From Pelargonium nanum (Eukaryota; Streptophyta; Magnoliopsida; Geraniales; Geraniaceae), in contig JAYMTF010000664.1 in NCBI GenBank assembly GCA_036897485.1, positions 1 through 31,954 of the forward strand: a DNA stretch of 31,954 nt. The letters run 5' to 3'. A model generated the notes under the pieces. It did no database searches. It worked only from the letters and a program-made list of their open reading frames with translations, and was not told the DNA's origin. The position numbers and the translations under genes are program-made. How positions within the stretch are numbered: the first letter of the stretch is position 1; the number at the start of each line of letters is the position of its first letter. Positions 23,301 through 31,954 of the stretch are shown piece by piece.

Positions 23301-23862
23301 AGAACACACTCCATTTTTTTTTTTAAAAAAAAGACCATTTCTCTGAGCCAAACACATACATCAACAAAGCTCCCCATTTTCAGAAGCGAAAAGCCATATC
23401 TCCAGAAGATCCTGGCCGAATTCAGGAGCGAAACAATCTTATCCAGAAACGGAGCCTTGAAGCTGATACTAAAAGTCTTGAAGACAAATTGCTTGCCATC
23501 CCAGATCCCGAAGGAGTCGTCGTCGTCGTCGCCGTCGGAGGGAGACGGCTCCTTGACTTTCAGATTGAGAAGGGCGGTGTAGTTGACAGCGTGGAAATTC
23601 TTGGGGTGGAGAATGGAAGCGCCGGCCTCGAAGGTGTGGCCGGCGATGGAGACGGTGGCCATGCGGCCGCCGACGACGGCGTTGCGCTCGAAGATCCGGA
23701 TGGTGTTGATCGGGGAAGGGAGCGGGGGGACCCGCCGATGCCACTGCCGACGATGCAGACGGTGGCGGTTGAATCGGAGCCAGCAGCATGGTCGGATTGG
23801 GATTGGGATTGAAGAATTAGGATTGAGAAAATGGAGAGGATCAGATGATGGATTGATAACAT
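20382..23862 (-). CDS. FCLY: Farnesylcysteine lyase / prenylcysteine oxidase, 5 exons, frameshift in exon 1
   Basis: FAD-dependent enzyme that oxidatively cleaves farnesylcysteine, recycling the prenyl group from degraded prenylated proteins. In Arabidopsis its loss affects ABA responses. Exons: 23862-23360, 23261-23088, 21461-21102, 20986-20811, 20646-20382. The start gives a signal-peptide-like MLSIHHLILSIFSILILQ, then CIVGSGIGG, the FAD Rossmann glycines. After that the frame breaks: the continuation PSPINTIRIFERNAVVGGR lies in another phase. GTC of CIVG to ATC of SPIN spans 50 bases, not a multiple of 3. About 10-12 residues expected after GIGG (SSVAHFL type) are missing. Everything downstream is intact: TFEAGASILHPKNFHA, LKYYESLESRP, NYGQSVEMSGLAGAVSLAGS, GGNWQMAAGLI, LVGTVEDPDLPFSC, and APEVFAPFILD...YYVNAFENAASTMETSA. 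As written, no full-length enzyme can be made. A start at MATVSIAG (23662) would lack the FAD glycines. It is either a recent pseudogene or allele, or an assembly error. Confidence 0.9.
21726..21752. repeat. Short perfect hairpin in FCLY intron 2
   Basis: Arms GAACGACATTTA (21726-21737) and TAAATGTCGTTC (21741-21752) are perfect reverse complements around TTA. It lies inside the 1.6-kb intron 21462-23087, which otherwise shows no gene. Confidence 0.8.
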
Positions 23863-23930
23863 GTTTGAAGTATAAATTGTTGTGTTTCTGTTTGCAAATG
23901 TTTGTCCCAATTTCACAATTTGATTTCCAG

Positions 23931-23940
23931 ATTATATATG
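23931..23940 (-). promoter_or_regulatory. Probable TATA box of FCLY
   Basis: The minus strand reads CATATATAAT about 70 bases before the proposed ATG at 23862, which would leave a leader of roughly 40 bases. The spacing is acceptable but short, so a different start site is possible. Confidence 0.35.
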
Positions 23941-25761
23941 CAGAAGCTGAAGAAGAAGATGAGAGTTGGAGTCAACGCTATGGTTTTGTGCATCATTGTT
24001 TGTTTTTTCTAGCCGAGGACTTCCATCAATTCTGACCAGAAATTTTATATTCGATCAATCTAGACTGGTTAAGAGCGTGTTTGGATTAACTTCTCTAAAA
24101 GAGCTCGTAACGAGAAAAAGTTCATAATATTTCGTCTATTGAGAAGCGGACACGTGTATTTGGATCTGTTTGACATTTGAGAAATTTTAAACTCAGGTCG
24201 GATTTCAAACTATCAAATCCATATTAAACATGAGCTTATAACGATAGAATCTGAGATAGGCCGACCATGGTTGTGGCTGGACAACCACGTCCGTGGAGAG
24301 GTTCGACCCCAAGTGGCTCCCATCCTCACACTTGCAATTGTCTTCCCTCGCCTTCACATGTCCTAAGAGTATACCACGGATGTGGAGGGCGTCTCACGCC
24401 CATGGGTGGCTCGCCTCCATGTTTCTTTCCCCTTTTCACCAAGTCAAGAATGGAGTATGATCTTCACGCATCAATGGAGTATTTCTCGGTTGTAAAAAGC
24501 ATCCACACTCGTGGGTTCCACAAAGTCATAGTCCACACCGTTTTCCTCATCGACAAACAATATATGAACCGAGGAGTTCGCACCTTAAGTTGGTAAACCC
24601 TCCCTAAGCTCTAATATTCAAGTACTACACTCGGTAAGCATTTCATTGAGTTTCAGTATTACACCCTATTGATAACCTCTCACACTTCTCCAGTTCTCCT
24701 TACAACTGTTCCTTAGTGTACTCCCCTCGTGGACTCTTACTGGATGACCCAAATTGACAGCTCTAGATACGAGCAAAGTAGTGGGTAGGAGTATAAGGTA
24801 ATATGATATGAGCCCGAAGACAATTATTTTTGGACGGAGATGTCACTGTCTTAGAATAATGTACCATTTTCTTAAAAAATGCACAATTATAGAACTTTAA
24901 TAGGGAGAGAATACATATCATGAAGGCATCTTATTGTTGCCTGGAATCAGACATCCATCATTCACACTTGTTTCCATTTTCCAAATATACATATATTCCC
25001 CACAAAAACAAAAGTGCTTTAAATGCTAACTTTCACAACTTGTGTTGAGCATCCACACCATTATTATACCAAATGAAAACCTGTCAAACATAAATGTTCA
25101 GCTCAACATAAAAGAAAGCTAAATGCATGAATAAACTCAGTTCCTAGCAAAAACATCTATTCCACTGAATATGAAAATCAGAATTGACCCACCAGACAAC
25201 ACAACAGAGAGAAAGAGAGACTGGAATCATGCTAGATTAGTTGTCCCAAGACCAGTTCACAACATTCTACAAACACCAGAAAAATTACATTGAAGCAAAC
25301 TTAAATCAACTAAGCTACGATTACGTCGATTAGAACTAGTAGTCTTCTTTAATTTTCCGTTTTCTTCAATCCAAATGCTCAGGGAGAAACTTAACTTTAT
25401 TAGGATCATTTCAATTACCTTTTCTCCCATTTGAAAGAGAAAGACTACTCTCTTTCGCATACTTAATACTTCTTTTGTAATGCTTATACCGAATTAATGT
25501 TTATTATAAATAAAAATAATCAAAATCTGGCTCACCTTATCATATCATCAAATACAAACAAGGCTACTTCTATTTATGCCACCTAAGCACAAGGTGCTTC
25601 GTGTTCAGTTGATCATCATCGTGTAACTATGAGGACACATGAAATCTAGCACAAGTGAACCATTAACAGCCGAAGAGCTCGGTGCCTTCTTGACGTGTCC
25701 AAGCAGCGGTTATACAACAATCGCCAAGTCCTTGACCTGTAATTTTGGAGGCCCTCAATTC
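23941..25761. other. Intergenic, with a possible decayed transposon relic
   Basis: The 5' side of FCLY lies to the left and the 3' side of the F-box gene to the right. The stretch 24070-24760 is less AT-rich than its surroundings, and its ORF of about 109 codons has no protein-like character. GAGCGTGTTTGGATTAAC near 24074 resembles ends of plant dispersed repeats. I could not find matching ends or a target duplication. 25600-25761 probably belongs to the 3' untranslated exon of the F-box gene. Confidence 0.4.
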
Positions 25762-28700
25762 CTACAAATGAGTTTGCCTGTCAAAGAGAAACAAGAAACT
25801 TCAGCTTAGTAGTTCATTCCATCAATTATCTATAACTTGGAGAAATGCTAGCTTATTTGACCAAGAAAATTATATTGATGCTCAACAACCGAGATGCACT
25901 GTAAGTATCAAATCTGAAGCCCATACATGTATCTAAATATCTCCATTACAACAAATCAGAACGCAGCCTGCTTACTTGAAAAGGCCACGATTTCTTTATT
26001 CTGTTTAGAATCCAAGTTTTCTTTGTATTCTTTGATCAACAAAACTTTGTAAAGCAGCCAACACAGTTAAAACCTTTTCTGATAAATGGTTTCCCGTATA
26101 CCATATACAGCCTAACTTGTAGACGTAGATGGAAAAGAATAGGAAATACTCCGTCCGTCCCAAATTGAGTGTCTTGTTTCACCCCTTAGCTGTCATAATA
26201 CAGGCCTATATAGCCGCTATACCCCTAAATTCAAGATTAGTATTCTATTTCTAGTGATTCAACAATTTCTATTTTGAACTTCACAAAATATAGTATTGAA
26301 TCATTTTCAACATCTCAGTTCATCTTGATTAGTATCGAGGACTCTTCTTCCTAGACAATATTCATATTCGAATAAGATCATCAGTAGAGGGCAACAGACA
26401 AAGCTGACTCTATTTTATGTATACTAGAGGGAGAGGTTTCACCGACAAAAGGACTGACAAAGAATTTCGTATTTGCAGTCATAAACTATTCAGAAAGACT
26501 TGAATGAAAAATAGGATACGAAGCTAAACCAAAACCTTGTTATTTATATTTTTTTTTTCAAAAAAAAAAAGCTGCACTTCACACATAGGACAAAACTATA
26601 TAAGCTAGGACCACATTTATGAGTTGTCATATTGTAGAAGGCACATGGTAGTAATGGTTTGTTTCATATGTTTATTTTCTTGTGCAACTTTGCACCTTTG
26701 AAACATAACATAAGCATCACATTTGCATGGATAAAGTGAATAGAACAAAAACTACTAAGAAAGGGTTCGCAGTAAATAACTTTTCCACATGGATGAAAAA
26801 GGAACTTAATTAAGACTATAGATAATCACATTGAAATGCCAAATATTGCAAGTAAAATAATGGGAAGAAACATGCATGACTTAATTGAACGGAGCAGTGC
26901 AAACCTTGGTGAAGACAAACAAGTAGAGGTGTTTGAGAAGCCAGCAAACACATTCGAATAGGACTTGGTCAAGTATGAAAAGTTGTGAATTGGAGGCAAA
27001 GGAAACACGCGTTCACCTTTCTTCAAAAGGTCTTGCAGGTTGAGTCTCTGCAGGGTCAAGACAGCCCTGGATTCCTTCCAAATAAAGGCTAGGAGACCAT
27101 TCTGAATTACAAAGAGAGAACCCGGTTTTGAGCCAGGATATCTGAAACCATACCCATTTGCAATACCCTCGCCCATATAAACATGCCTGACACTCACAGG
27201 AAGGGAATCTGCATCAGTTTCCCAAGGAAATGGTTCCACGGAAGGTTCATCGATGTTTACAATAAACATAGCTGATCCATTTGGATGCAAAACATAGTGG
27301 GTGCCTTCCAATATCTTGGTAGCAATGAGAAGTCGTTGCCCTTGGGACTCTTCATACGAGAGCAAAAGAAAGAATAATGCCTTTCCAGGCTTGTCTTCAG
27401 TAGGCTTACCAGGAGGCCAACCAAAAGTTCCTCCCCACAAACCAGCGTACTCTTGATCAGCAGTGGGAACCCGCATGGGCAACTTATATAGAGCAAACCG
27501 ACTATCATGCATGTTTGGCCATGCTCGATATGACGATAACTTCACTGTGGACGCATGTAAAGTCAGCCCTATTGTATCCCCTGACCTCAGAAACTCGTGA
27601 AGCTGAGCATATTTATTCTCACTGCTCGAAGAGTTATTCTTCAAAATAGTATGTCTACCATTGTATGAGCTAGACATGCCTAATATTTGTTTGAGGCTAT
27701 TCCTAAAATATAGAGCAAGAGTCTTCCTCTTTGCACTCTGTGTCCGACCATCATCACCATGGAGAGAGCTACGGAACCCACTTGAACGATCAAGACTCTT
27801 CCTGATCTCATTCAATTCCAGCTGAGTAGGATCAGAAGGCCATTCAGGATCTGCCTTCCAATTGATGCGGCCTCCACCACGCTTATACATTTGCAAAAGC
27901 CTTGATCTCCTATCTGATAAAAGTGCCAAATCATTTTGGAAGTTTTCCTCATCATCCCTCAATCGAGGATATAGTGGCCCATTTGCTGAGTCGGGTACTT
28001 TTTGGCGAACTTGGCTAGTAACAATATCAAGCAGCTTCCTCCTATCACCAAAAGCCAGTCGACTGAAGGGAACCACAGGCTCATTCTTTCCAAACATCCT
28101 CTGTGACCTTGAAACCCCATTACTAGACCTACAAACTTCGCTTGATAGCTCCTTATCTGGAAAGTGAACAAAGCTTCTACTATGTGTTAACTTACCTCCA
28201 TTCTCTTGTTGTCTCGGCTCAACTTCAAGCAGCAGGACATTGCAAGATGGATCAACGGGTTTGACAGAACCGGGATAGAAATATTCAGTTCCTTTTTCCC
28301 TTCCATGTAGAAACAATGCAGTGGAACCGTCAAAATCACCAAGAATCTCAAAGACTGGCGCCCATAAAATAGGGCCATCTTCAATACCTAAGGGGCCAAG
28401 TTCTTGAGGGATTATCCGGCACCCAACAACTGAAACGAAACCGGGCATCACATACACTACATTGCCAAGCTCGGGGTTTTGATGGACCCATATTCCAATT
28501 AATGGCTTAACACTTGCGAGAAAGCGACAGAGAGCCTTGTAACACGAGACACCCTTTCGCCACTCCACAAGATCTCGGGGTGTCACAATCCCGACCATGT
28601 CACATTGGGCAAGCCAGACCTTATCAGAGGATGCAAGAGTGTACAAACTCCGGCAACACAGACTGAGATTGCAGATGTCCTTCGGCGAGAGGGACCGAGA

Positions 28701-28766
28701 CACAATGGCAAAAACATCATCCGGAAGAGCTAGGAGCAGGCTCGAACCGCATAATTCAGACAACAT
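25762..28766 (-). CDS. F-box protein of the At5g39450 type, 2 exons (or 1 if the intron is retained)
   Basis: Probable substrate-recognition subunit of an SCF (SKP1-cullin-F-box) ubiquitin ligase. The target is unknown. The F-box is at about residues 10-55 (LLALPDDVFAIVSRSLSPKDICNLSL). A long conserved plant-specific region follows: KPLIGIWVHQNPELGNVVYV, ILGDFDGSTALFLHGREK, HEFLRSGDTIGL, YAGLWGGTFGWPPGKP, IANGYGFRYPGSKPG. The main exon is 28766-26905. A good donor (CCAAG|GTTTGC at 26905) pairs with an acceptor (TTTGACAG|G at 25777), giving ...SSPRQTHL and a stop at 25762, 625 residues. If not spliced, the frame runs on to 26826 (646 residues). The spliced form fits the family, which I recall ending near SSPR. 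The leader probably has an intron at 29041-28884 (CCAG|GTCTGT to CTACAG). Confidence 0.85.
26147..26436. mobile_element. Stowaway-like MITE (one clear end) inside the F-box gene intron
   Basis: TACTCCGTCCGTCCCAAATT at 26147 matches the widely conserved plant Stowaway terminus (CTCCCTCCGTCCCA type), followed by GAGTGTCTTG. The other end is uncertain. The reverse complement of 26405-26436 begins CTCCCTCTAGTATAC and includes AGAGTC, a weak match that would give a 290-base element of normal size. Confidence 0.5.
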
Positions 28767-29975
28767 CGTAAATCAACTGATAATTTTGTAGCTTACCAGA
28801 AAATTGTAAACTCAGCTACAAATCTATGTAGATGCGAGTATATCTTATCTTACAAAATTCACTCTACACATGCAATTCTGAATCTGTAGCACCAACCCTA
28901 ACAAAAATAGAAATAAAAACAGCAAAAATCAACCCACAAAAAATGATAACAATTGTCACCGGTCAACCTTAAAAAACTAGTTTTTTTATTATAAAACGAA
29001 TCGAATCCAAGCAGAAAACATCAAAGTGAACAGAAACAGACCTGGAATTGAAATGGGTTTGTCTCGAACACTCCAATTATTGCATCAAGAATCGAACGAA
29101 AGAACATAATTCACTCAAAAATCAGCAAAACCCCAACTGGGTTTGATTCGTAGGCTTCAAAACTAACATGGGTCTGATTCAGATTCAAGTCCGGTCCATG
29201 ATTGAGAGAAAGAGAGAGCTCAGAGTGGAAAGTGAGAAGAAAAAAAATGGAGCTTGATGAAATTATAAGAGAGGGTGAGGTCAAAGTCCTCACCAAAATG
29301 AATCAAACAAAAGCTCCAATCTTTAATTTTCTTTGTCAGTTGTCAAGGAAATGATGAAGGAAGAGAAATGGTGGAGAGACTGAAATTGAGCTTTGGAATT
29401 ATCATTATCATAGTTGTTTAATTATGGGTCCTCAAGCTCTCTCTCTCTCTTTCTCTCAGCCAACCAATATTGACATTGAGCTTAAAGTAGAAGCCAAGAC
29501 CCAAAAGTCCAAAGATCCCAAGCCCACAGAGCAAAAAGGAAATAAAGAGTAAAAAAAGGGTACAGATGTAGAGACCAAATAGAGAGAGAGATCAAAAAGA
29601 CCATGTAAGTTTGGATTGTATGATATGATAAATTATAACATACTCTTAAGTAAGAGTTAATGACAGAGTCTCAATCAGACGATTTTTTTATTTATTTTAA
29701 TTATAAGATTTTCAAAACGAGCTTGCAATCAGCACCTTAAAGTCATATCACGCTCAGACTAATCTTCATTGAGCTGGGTAGAACCACAATGGCGACAAAA
29801 CGCTCCCTACCAAATTTTAACGCAGCTGCAATTCTCGAAACCTCAAATTAAACTGGAACAACCCCTTACCAGTTGACCCACACACTTAATTGGTGGTTCA
29901 ATCAGACGGTTTGAATGTACAAAACGGAACGGGACTCAAATTTGAACAAAATATTTGTTGGCACAACATCTACGG
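28767..29975. promoter_or_regulatory. 5' leader and promoter region of the F-box gene
   Basis: Contains the proposed leader intron (28884-29041), then a leader exon to about 29240. CT/GA-rich tracts follow (29202-29218, 29437-29458, 29580-29592), as is common around plant transcription starts. A minus-strand CTTATAATTT at about 29262-29271 is a possible TATA box. Beyond 29640 the sequence is AT-rich intergenic with nothing recognised. Confidence 0.45.
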
Positions 29976-30308
29976 GTGTAATATGATTTTTTTGTCAAAA
30001 CGGATGCATAAACTTTTGTCAAATACTAGATGAAGTACATAAACTTTGAATTTTACCTGATGTGATGTCGACCGTTTGTAAAACTGACAGAATTGTTTTA
30101 AAAAACCATCATTATAATTTTAAGAAATGCTATATTGGTAAAAATTAATGGTTCTTTTACTTTTACTAACAGTGGACATCACAGTGGATGAAATTATAAA
30201 GTTTAGATACTATAATAGTTTAAATTAAAATTTTGGTATTGCATTAGGTGTTTTAACAAATATTTAGGTACTCATTTTGACAAAAATCTAAGATTGTGGT
30301 TACATCAC
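29976..30308. mobile_element. Degenerate long-inverted-repeat MITE
   Basis: The left arm and the reverse complement of the right arm share TTTTTGTCAAAA, a CATAAACTTT/CTAAACTTT block, and TGTGATGTCSACYGTT. Arms are roughly 110-130 bases with many mismatches, around an AT-rich core. Target duplication is not clear. There is no coding capacity. Confidence 0.6.
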
Positions 30309-31621
30309 TTTTTGTAGGTGGACTCGAGCCATGAGTTTTATGGAAAATATATCATTAATGGTGGAAATCGATGTATTTTGGTAACCAAATTCTTAGGTTT
30401 AGAAACCAATAATTGTGTCAATAGATTGATGCAATTTCATTATTAGGAGTTGGATTGTAAATTATTTGACTAGTTGTTTGGGCTATAAAAGAATATATTA
30501 TAGATCTTTGATTGGTTTGTAGATATTTTTTCCATGTACAAACACAAATCATAATTGGGATTTGAAGCAATTAAAAAGATATTTTTAGATTTGAACCATA
30601 ATTGAGATTTGAAGAAATATATTTTTAGGAGAGGTAGATAGGAAAAAAAAACTTTTTAATTGGGATTTGAAGCAAATATTTTCATCTCAAAAATGTTTTA
30701 CTTCACCAGATAAATCATGAAACTTATGAAATTATATTAGTAATGCACATAACACGTCTGTTTTGACTCAGGTAAAAAAAAAAATACTATTATCTTATTA
30801 TATTCATTTATTGATGATTTGGAGGAAAGTAATCTCGCAATACTTAGTGAAAATCTACAAAGAACGATGGGTGCCTTGAAAAACGAATAACACTAACAAG
30901 CTTGCAAATTGTTTTTGATAATAAATGCAAATTGATGCGCTTTGTCAAACGAAGTTACTTTCACAAATTGTTTTTCATCATAATTTGTATATTCACGAAG
31001 ATCTAGAACTTCAATTATCATAACATGTGACCTAAGATAGAAGAACACACGCGTTAAGAGAAAAATAATGTTGGTGCATTGAAATCCACTTCGGGCTTGA
31101 GAGTAAATATCTCCATTGAAATAAGAGCACATCTAATGTAATGTATGGAATGAGAGATTAAGAATATTCATCTGTTCCTTCATCTAAGGATGTATTTATA
31201 TTTACAGATTACGTCCGTCCCATGTCGTTGTGTGGATGAATGTTGACGAATAGTCTCCTTCGAGAACCACTTACGTGCTTGAGCTATTGTGTCTCGGACG
31301 CGTCATGTGAGTTTGAATGCTTCCGCATACCCTTCAAGCATCATAGAGTGGGATTACTACAATTTTCAATTTTTGATGTAGTTATTTCAGTTTTTATATA
31401 TATATATATATATATATTTTTGAAGGGGAAGTTATATAAATTGAAACATCATTGTGTACATAAAAAAAGAAGAAAAAACAAAATAACATTTTTCCAAATA
31501 AAAGCGACCATAGTAGCATCAACCACTGGTACAGGACGACCTGTCGGACGAACCCACCACTAGAAACCGACATGTCGAAAATCCCTTTCTATTCAACGAG
31601 TCGAGACCGTAGCTTCGAAAC
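30309..31621. other. AT-rich intergenic region upstream of TOP3A
   Basis: No ORF with protein-like composition. It includes a TA dinucleotide run at 31395-31417 and several poly(A) runs. The final 100 bases before 31709 are less AT-rich and are the likely TOP3A leader and core promoter. Confidence 0.55.
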
Positions 31622-31630
31622 GGCGGGAAA
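31622..31630 (-). promoter_or_regulatory. E2F-type site upstream of TOP3A
   Basis: The plus strand reads GGCGGGAAA (minus TTTCCCGCC), an exact match to the plant E2F consensus TTTSSCGC, 79 bases before the TOP3A ATG. E2F sites are typical of S-phase and DNA-maintenance genes, so the position is sensible. Confidence 0.55.
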
Positions 31631-31708
31631 TTGAAAATCACAAAACCTCATTTTCCCCAGTTCAAATCAAAAACCCCAAATCCCAATTCCACCGCCGCAA
31701 CGCCGCCG

Positions 31709-31954
31709 ATGTCCGGCTGGATTAACGTTCTGAATGTGGCGGAGAAGCCGTCGGTGGCCAAGGCCGTCTCCACCATCCTCTCCGCCGGCTCTCCTAGCGG
31801 CCTCAGAGTGAGAGACGGACGGTCGCGGTACAACAGAATCTTCCAGTTCGATTACACTATTCGAGGCCAGAACTGTCACATGCACTTCACCTCCGTCACC
31901 GGCCATCTCATGGAGCTCGAATTCGAGGATCGGTTTCGCAACTGGCACTCCTGC
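31709..31954 (+). CDS. TOP3A: DNA topoisomerase 3-alpha, N-terminal part, truncated by window end
   Basis: Type IA topoisomerase that works with RecQ helicase and RMI1 to dissolve double Holliday junctions in somatic repair and meiosis. The 82 visible codons cover the start of the Toprim domain: [16 protein letters not shown] (with the conserved glutamate-lysine of type IA enzymes), a [17 protein letters not shown] stretch typical of Top3-alpha, and [12 protein letters not shown]. The frame is open to the last base with no stop. The ATG at 31709 is the first in frame and sits where the conserved homology begins. Downstream exons are outside the window. Confidence 0.95.
   Translation, partial: MSGWINVLNVAEKPSVAKAVSTILSAGSPSGLRVRDGRSRYNRIFQFDYTIRGQNCHMHFTSVTGHLMELEFEDRFRNWHSC

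Noticed and set aside
23469..23789. Arginine/proline-rich ORF opposite to or out of frame with FCLY exon 1
   Set aside because: It is a shadow of GC-rich FCLY codons in the wrong phase and is not a rescue of the frameshift.
24267..24596. 109-codon plus-strand ORF rich in proline and glycine
   Set aside because: No recognisable domain. It lies in a less AT-rich, repeat-like stretch where chance ORFs are expected.
24600..24780. Possible LTR retrotransposon end
   Set aside because: No paired LTR, primer-binding site, polypurine tract or target duplication could be found in the window.
29111..29296. Minus-strand 61-codon ORF in the F-box gene leader
   Set aside because: It starts at GTG and not ATG, and matches no known peptide.
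1..31954. CRISPR arrays, operons, tRNA or rRNA genes
   Set aside because: No regularly spaced direct repeats, no bacterial gene organisation, and no cloverleaf or rRNA sequence was recognised.

Overview
The window looks like a nuclear chromosome segment of a eudicot plant. It has AT-rich intergenic DNA, multi-exon genes with GT-AG introns, and several short inverted-repeat elements. The genes are plant families: a BAT1-type amino acid permease, a thylakoid-lumen PsbP-domain protein, farnesylcysteine lyase, VPS20 and a BCS1-like AAA-ATPase. I cannot name the species or family.

Layout. 1-1918: no gene, with a MITE-like inverted repeat at the left edge. 1919-4060 (-): BAT1-like permease, 7 exons. 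6031-8018 (-): PPD2-like PsbP-domain protein, 3 exons. 8019-8714: divergent promoter shared with SRT2. 8865-12578 (+): sirtuin SRT2, 9 exons, with a possible extra in-frame leader exon. 13395-14846 (-): AAA-ATPase, 2 exons. 15606-15991: a Mutator-type MITE with a 9-bp target duplication. 16149-19654 (+): ESCRT-III subunit VPS20, 6 exons. 20382-23862 (-): farnesylcysteine lyase, 5 exons, with a frame-breaking deletion in exon 1. 25762-28766 (-): F-box protein of the At5g39450 type with two possible C-termini. 31709-31954 (+): first codons of DNA topoisomerase 3-alpha, cut by the window edge.

These are independent housekeeping genes and not a pathway cluster. Their order still carries information. 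From memory, Arabidopsis has SRT2 near VPS20.2 on one arm of chromosome 5, and VPS20.1 near FCLY and TOP3A on the other. Here all four families lie in one run, which suggests an unfractionated ancestral block.

The points most worth a second look are the broken FAD-binding exon of FCLY, the optional targeting leader of SRT2, and the F-box intron whose retention would add a hydrophobic tail. Two VPS20 features also stand out: a microsatellite abutting a splice donor and an overlapping upstream ORF. I found no novel multi-gene system. Exon boundaries come from reading frame, GT/AG sites and remembered family sequence, not from transcripts.
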